NCBI RefSeq assembly: GCF_001625215.2
Contig: NC_030388.2
Location: 26,152,558 to 26,216,557, forward strand
Direction: 5' to 3'
From: Daucus carota subsp. sativus
Lineage: Eukaryota > Streptophyta > Magnoliopsida > Apiales > Apiaceae
DNA length: 64,000 nucleotides
A model generated the notes under the pieces. The model saw only the letters and a program-made list of their open reading frames with translations. It searched no databases and was not told the origin of the DNA. Shown one piece after another: positions 60,665-64,000 of this stretch (the stretch's first letter is position 1; every line of letters begins with the position of its first letter). Made by a program: the position numbers and the translations under genes.

Positions 60665-60736
60665 TCCATTGTCGTCCAGCGGTTAGGATATCTGGCTTTC
60701 ACCCAGGAGACCCGGGTTCGATTCCCGGCAATGGAA
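60665..60736 (+). tRNA. trnE-UUC: tRNA-Glu (UUC)
   Basis: 72 nt. The acceptor stem TCCATTG pairs with CAATGGA, followed by discriminator A. The A-box region is GTCCAGCGGTTAGGATATC; the anticodon loop is CTTTCAC with anticodon TTC; the T-arm CCGGGTTCGATTCCCGG contains the B-box. Followed by a T-run (TTTTTTT) that can terminate RNA polymerase III. No intron and no 3'-encoded CCA, as expected for a nuclear plant tRNA. All stems pair, so it is probably functional. Confidence 0.95.
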
Positions 60737-61922
60737 TTTTTTTATATTCCACATTTCCATCCATAAACCTCTGTATCTTTGGGTAAGATTTAGATAAAAA
60801 AAACTCGGGACTTTATTCATTTACTCCCCCTTTTTTACCTTGATTTAATCTTATTGCAGCTATCATGTTTGTTACTATGCCTCACTCAACTTCCAATGCT
60901 TTAATTTATTGTAGCTAGTTGATGTTTACATTACAAGAAATTGTCAAATGCTTGTTCATTTACAATCTTGTGGCATAAAGTTTGGTTTTTTCGTAAAGTT
61001 AAGTTGTGTTTCTTGATTTTTAGGTTTTTTTAACATATTTATCGAGATTCTGAATGTTTGAAATTTACTGCTGGATGATAAGCCTAGCATGTAATTTAGT
61101 TTGTCATAGTATGCATCAAAGATGCAATGCATTTGATACAATACCTTGTTTGGTCATTGCCATTCTTTTAGTTCGTTCGTTCTTGAGTAGGCATACTTTA
61201 CATTTCCGCAAGTAAATGGTAAAAATATAGGATGGGAGAGAATGAAGAGGAGAAGAAAGTGTGATAGAAATGGGAATTAGAGGGGTTATATAGACTGCGA
61301 GTAGTGTTTCTAAATGTTATAACTAAATAGTACATATTGGAAATACGTCATATGATGTTTGTTGCATTACGTATTTAGTTGTAGAATTAAGTCTTAAATA
61401 TGCTACTTTGATTAAATGCTTTGGTTGCTTTGGTGGTTCATTATCACCATTCATAGAATTGGAGCATGTAACTAAGAATCCGTTCAAATGAAAGCTACAT
61501 ATATGCTGCTGTAAGGTACTTTGGCAGCGAGAGCAATGAGGAGACAAGTGAGACTTTCTGATTGCTCTCATCCTGAAAAAAAGAGTAGAACATTTACTCT
61601 GACTCAGCTGCAAGCGTCCAACATGGATATGTGTCCGAGTGTCTGAATTGGAAACATTTTAAAAAATTTACATGTTTTTGGCCTAAAATAAGTGTCCAGG
61701 TGTCCGTACCCATGTCGGAGTCTCCGACACGGGTACTCGAGGTAAAATGCAGAGTCCAAGTAACATAACTTTAGTTGCATCACGGGCTTTGCTGAAGACT
61801 CTACAGCCATTTATAGTAAACGTTGTTATGCATAAATTACGCAGGTATTTTTTGTTTTGGTTTTTTAAATTTTCTAGATCTTTAGGTATTTTGACATGTC
61901 TCTTTCTGCAGAAGTTGTAGCA

Positions 61923-62160
61923 ATGGCTAGTAAAGTGATTAAAACTGTGGCGAAATCAGTGGGAGTCTACCAGTATCCTTGGTAGGAGAAGTTGATGAAA
62001 CACCAGAATGATCTTTCAAAAGGGAGTCTGGGGCTACTGGCACCTCTGCGCGTGGAAGCATAGCGGTATTAGTGCCCTCAATCGAGCCTGAGTCCGAAAA
62101 GAAGTACTACTTGCTGGAGAAGATTGGCATAATGACCCAGAAAGGAAAGATGTTGATTGG
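61923..62160 (+). pseudogene. relic of a conserved small plant protein (possibly mitoribosomal mL59-like)
   Basis: Reads MASKVIKTVAKSVGVYQYPW, then an in-frame TAG, then EKLMKHQNDLSKG. After a frame change it reads GVWGYWHLCAWKHSGISA, a TGA, then VRKEVLLAGEDWHNDPERK. I recall a conserved plant protein with KGVWGYWELGAWKPLGISA and RKEVLLAGQDWPYDPERK in this order, which I associate with an mL59-type mitoribosomal domain. The family name is uncertain, but the broken coding origin is clear. It begins right after a CTGCAG acceptor-like site. Confidence 0.6.
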
Positions 62161-62499
62161 CATAATTAACATCTACATATATTTTGTTCTAAACCTTTAT
62201 CTTTTGAGGGAGTGCATGTAATTTGTTCAGGACTTCTATGAGTAAAAAAGATTCATTCACTTCTCTATCTTTCTTATTCTTTGTCAACCTTCTAGTATCA
62301 GAGCTTCTAAACTACATTTATGTTATGATTCTTTATAATGTCCATGCCCCTTCACTGTATTTAGGACCATTCTTTGTATTAGTATACTTTGATATGTGCT
62401 AAACATGTATAATTCTCCACAAACTTGCCAATAGTAGTTCTCGTTATTTATGTACAGAGTCTCCATAAATTGTTAGTGTGACTCATTGTATAATGTTTG

Positions 62500-62800
62500 T
62501 CTAGGAAATTATCAAGGATCAGGTTGCAAATATGATCTATGGCCCAAAGTACTTGGAGTGCAGATCATCCTGCAAAGTAAGTGCAAATGTTTTTCTTTAA
62601 TTAAAAAATGCCTTTTTGGCCAACTAGTTTGAGCATTATTCTATGTCAGGGCCATGCAGAGACCTGTTAAATACTCAATGTGAAGGTTGTTAGGGCGATG
62701 AAGCTTAAGAGAAAAGATCTTTCAGGAGCTTCAGACCCATATGTTTAAAAAATTACAGAGCCTGATGCATTCCAGATATATAGTAATAAAACCAAACAAG
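62500..62800 (+). pseudogene. plant synaptotagmin (SYT) gene relic
   Basis: Two exon-like pieces. 62503-62577 reads EIIKDQVANMIYGPKYLE, matching the end of the SMP domain (ETIKEQVANMYLWPKTLE in intact SYTs), and is followed by a GTAAGT-like donor. 62655-62760 reads KVVRAMKLKRKDLSGASDPYV and then a stop, matching the start of the first C2 domain. The aspartates of the calcium site begin in DLSGASD. No transmembrane or second C2 part is present. Intact SYTs tether ER to plasma membrane. Confidence 0.8.
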
Positions 62801-62832
62801 AAGCAAATAAATTTTTGTATGTTGGACATATT

Positions 62833-63410
62833 AGCCTGTCAATTTTAAGTTTGAACTGGGATTTGAAGAAAATGTATACATATGGCCCAGTTATAGTAAT
62901 ATAGTAACAAGTATGTTACAACACTCCCCTACCGTCAGCCCGTTTACATGGGCTTTGAGAATAACGAAAAATCACAACAATTCCTTTGGTCCGATTACAT
63001 TTTTATAGAACCAACTTTTCAGGAAGTAGAATAGTAGATATAGGGCTTTGTCAAGGGCTTATTTTTCTAAAAATATTGCATATTTTGATATATATATATA
63101 TATGTTAAGAATGTGCTTAATATTGATTATATGAAGAAAAAAAATAAGAGCACATTTCAGGAAAAAGTAGAGTTTTATGTAATTTTCTGCAAAAATAAGC
63201 ATTTTTTTGAAAAATAAATTTAGCCGACCACATGGTCTTTACAATATCAAACTTGAAAAATTAAAATTTAGCATCATCACGCACCATGACACAACCTCGT
63301 TATTGAATATTATCACACTATCCTCCAAAAACAATAAGCAAAATCATTCTCTTTTTTTCATTCATTGAATGGAGCATCTGCAATTACAATTTATGACAGG
63401 CCTGTTTCTC
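62833..63410 (+). repeat. dispersed repeat, copy B, with about 200-bp insertion
   Basis: Repeats 51470-51830 (CCTGTCAATTTTAAGT, AACACTCCCCTACCGTC, TTTAGCATCATCACGCACC). Between about 63030 and 63232 it carries extra sequence with a short (TA)n. It follows the synaptotagmin relic directly. Confidence 0.75.
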
Positions 63411-63439
63411 TGATTCATGAATGCGTTATCAGAATTTAA

Positions 63440-64000
63440 ATAAAGAGTTAATTACAGTTTGTAACCCCTAGGATTGCTCCAAACGCACTTAAGATCCTGA
63501 ACTATCAAACGTGACATAATGCACCCTGAACTTTACATTCCTGTGCAAGTTGTAACCCATAGTCACTATTCCGTCCAAATATGCCGTTAACTTTAACTGT
63601 TTGAGAGGTAACAGTGTGTATATTAGTTTCTTACAGCTACTTTACCCCTTGTGACTCCTCAAAATTTATGTATTATATTTTGAAATTATTTCTGAACACA
63701 CACAACGATGTAAAAACTATTAAAATAATTTTTAAAATATGTATTTATTTTAAAATTTTAAAATAAGTTGCATCGTTTATGTAAAAATAATAATAAATTT
63801 TCAGATTCTAAATCTAGATACATATTTTAAACTTATTTTAAATTTTTTTACATCGTTGTGTGTGTTCAGAAATAATTTCAAAATATAATACATAATTTTT
63901 GAGGGGTCACAAGAGGTAAAGTAGCTGTTAGAAACTAATACACACACTGTTACCTCTCAAACAGTTAAAGTTAACGGCATATTTGGACGGAATAGTGACT
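63440..64000. mobile_element. second Mutator-like long-TIR element, cut by the window end
   Basis: Left arm about 63440-63775. The right arm, from about 63790, is its reverse complement and runs off the window at AATAGTGACT. The arms share ATTCCGTCCAAATATGCCG and GAACACACACAACGATGTA. The subterminal GTAACCC...CACTATTCCGT word also occurs in the element at 53379-54330, linking the two families. The ends and target duplication lie outside or are not fixed. Confidence 0.8.

Larger units (their letters stand above)
59626..61900. other. intergenic region with MITE and tRNA
   Basis: LARP1 3' flank, a Stowaway-like MITE (59791-60028), the tRNA-Glu gene and AT-rich sequence. 61620-61760 holds a GTGTCCG/CGACACGGGTACTCG-type motif resembling a dispersed plant repeat. 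No protein gene is supported. Confidence 0.5.

Overview
This is nuclear DNA of a eudicot plant. It has AT-rich intergenic sequence, split genes with GT-AG introns, and plant-only families: Aux/IAA, Pol IV/V subunit 7, DRIP-type RING ligase, plant KCS and CIPK. Many elements end in CTCCCTCCGTCCC, the Stowaway-like type. An Apiales or other asterid source is possible, but I cannot prove it. No prokaryotic, viral or CRISPR structure is present.

Layout. 1-14.4 kb is a rearranged cluster. An intact NRPD7/NRPE7-like gene (1021-1548, +) faces an intact seven-exon DRIP-like RING E3 gene (4450-1948, -). It is followed by broken repeats of DRIP pieces, the DRIP upstream region, an NRPE7-type 5'UTR exon and a decayed Ty1-copia reverse-transcriptase fragment. 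The cluster ends in a second intact NRPD7/NRPE7-like gene (13905-14432, +). 15.0-23.0 kb holds a copia gag relic and a divergent pair of Aux/IAA genes (17347-15807 on -, 22218-22979 on +). 25.8-29.6 kb is a seven-exon UNE12/LRL-type bHLH gene (-). 32.3-41.3 kb is an 18-exon acylamino-acid-releasing enzyme (+), with a mitochondrial cox1 fragment in one intron. 41.9-47.5 kb is gene-poor: a CIPK relic, two copies of a broken JmjC exon, a guanine-rich tract, a 177-bp-arm inverted repeat and MITEs. 48.3-50.2 kb is a two-exon 3-ketoacyl-CoA synthase (+). 50.2-55.2 kb holds a UPF0496 relic and a Mutator-like element with a 9-bp target duplication that carries a nested SINE. 55.2-59.6 kb is a six-exon LARP1-type La-motif gene (+). 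59.6-64 kb holds a Stowaway-like MITE, a tRNA-Glu gene, relics of two unrelated genes, a dispersed repeat and a second Mutator-like element cut by the window end.

The genes are unrelated housekeeping, signalling and transcription functions and form no pathway or operon. Two linkages carry meaning. The NRPE7/DRIP cluster has been repeatedly copied around a divergent promoter, and the Aux/IAA pair belongs to an old linked-pair arrangement known from other plants. I joined exons by hand: in each multi-exon model the coding exons sum to a multiple of three and the joined frame stays open. Transcript ends and UTRs are not defined. No wholly new system is evident. The most unusual items are the modular cluster, the cox1 insertion whose codons look unedited, the JmjC/inverted-repeat block and the side-by-side gene relics near 62 kb.
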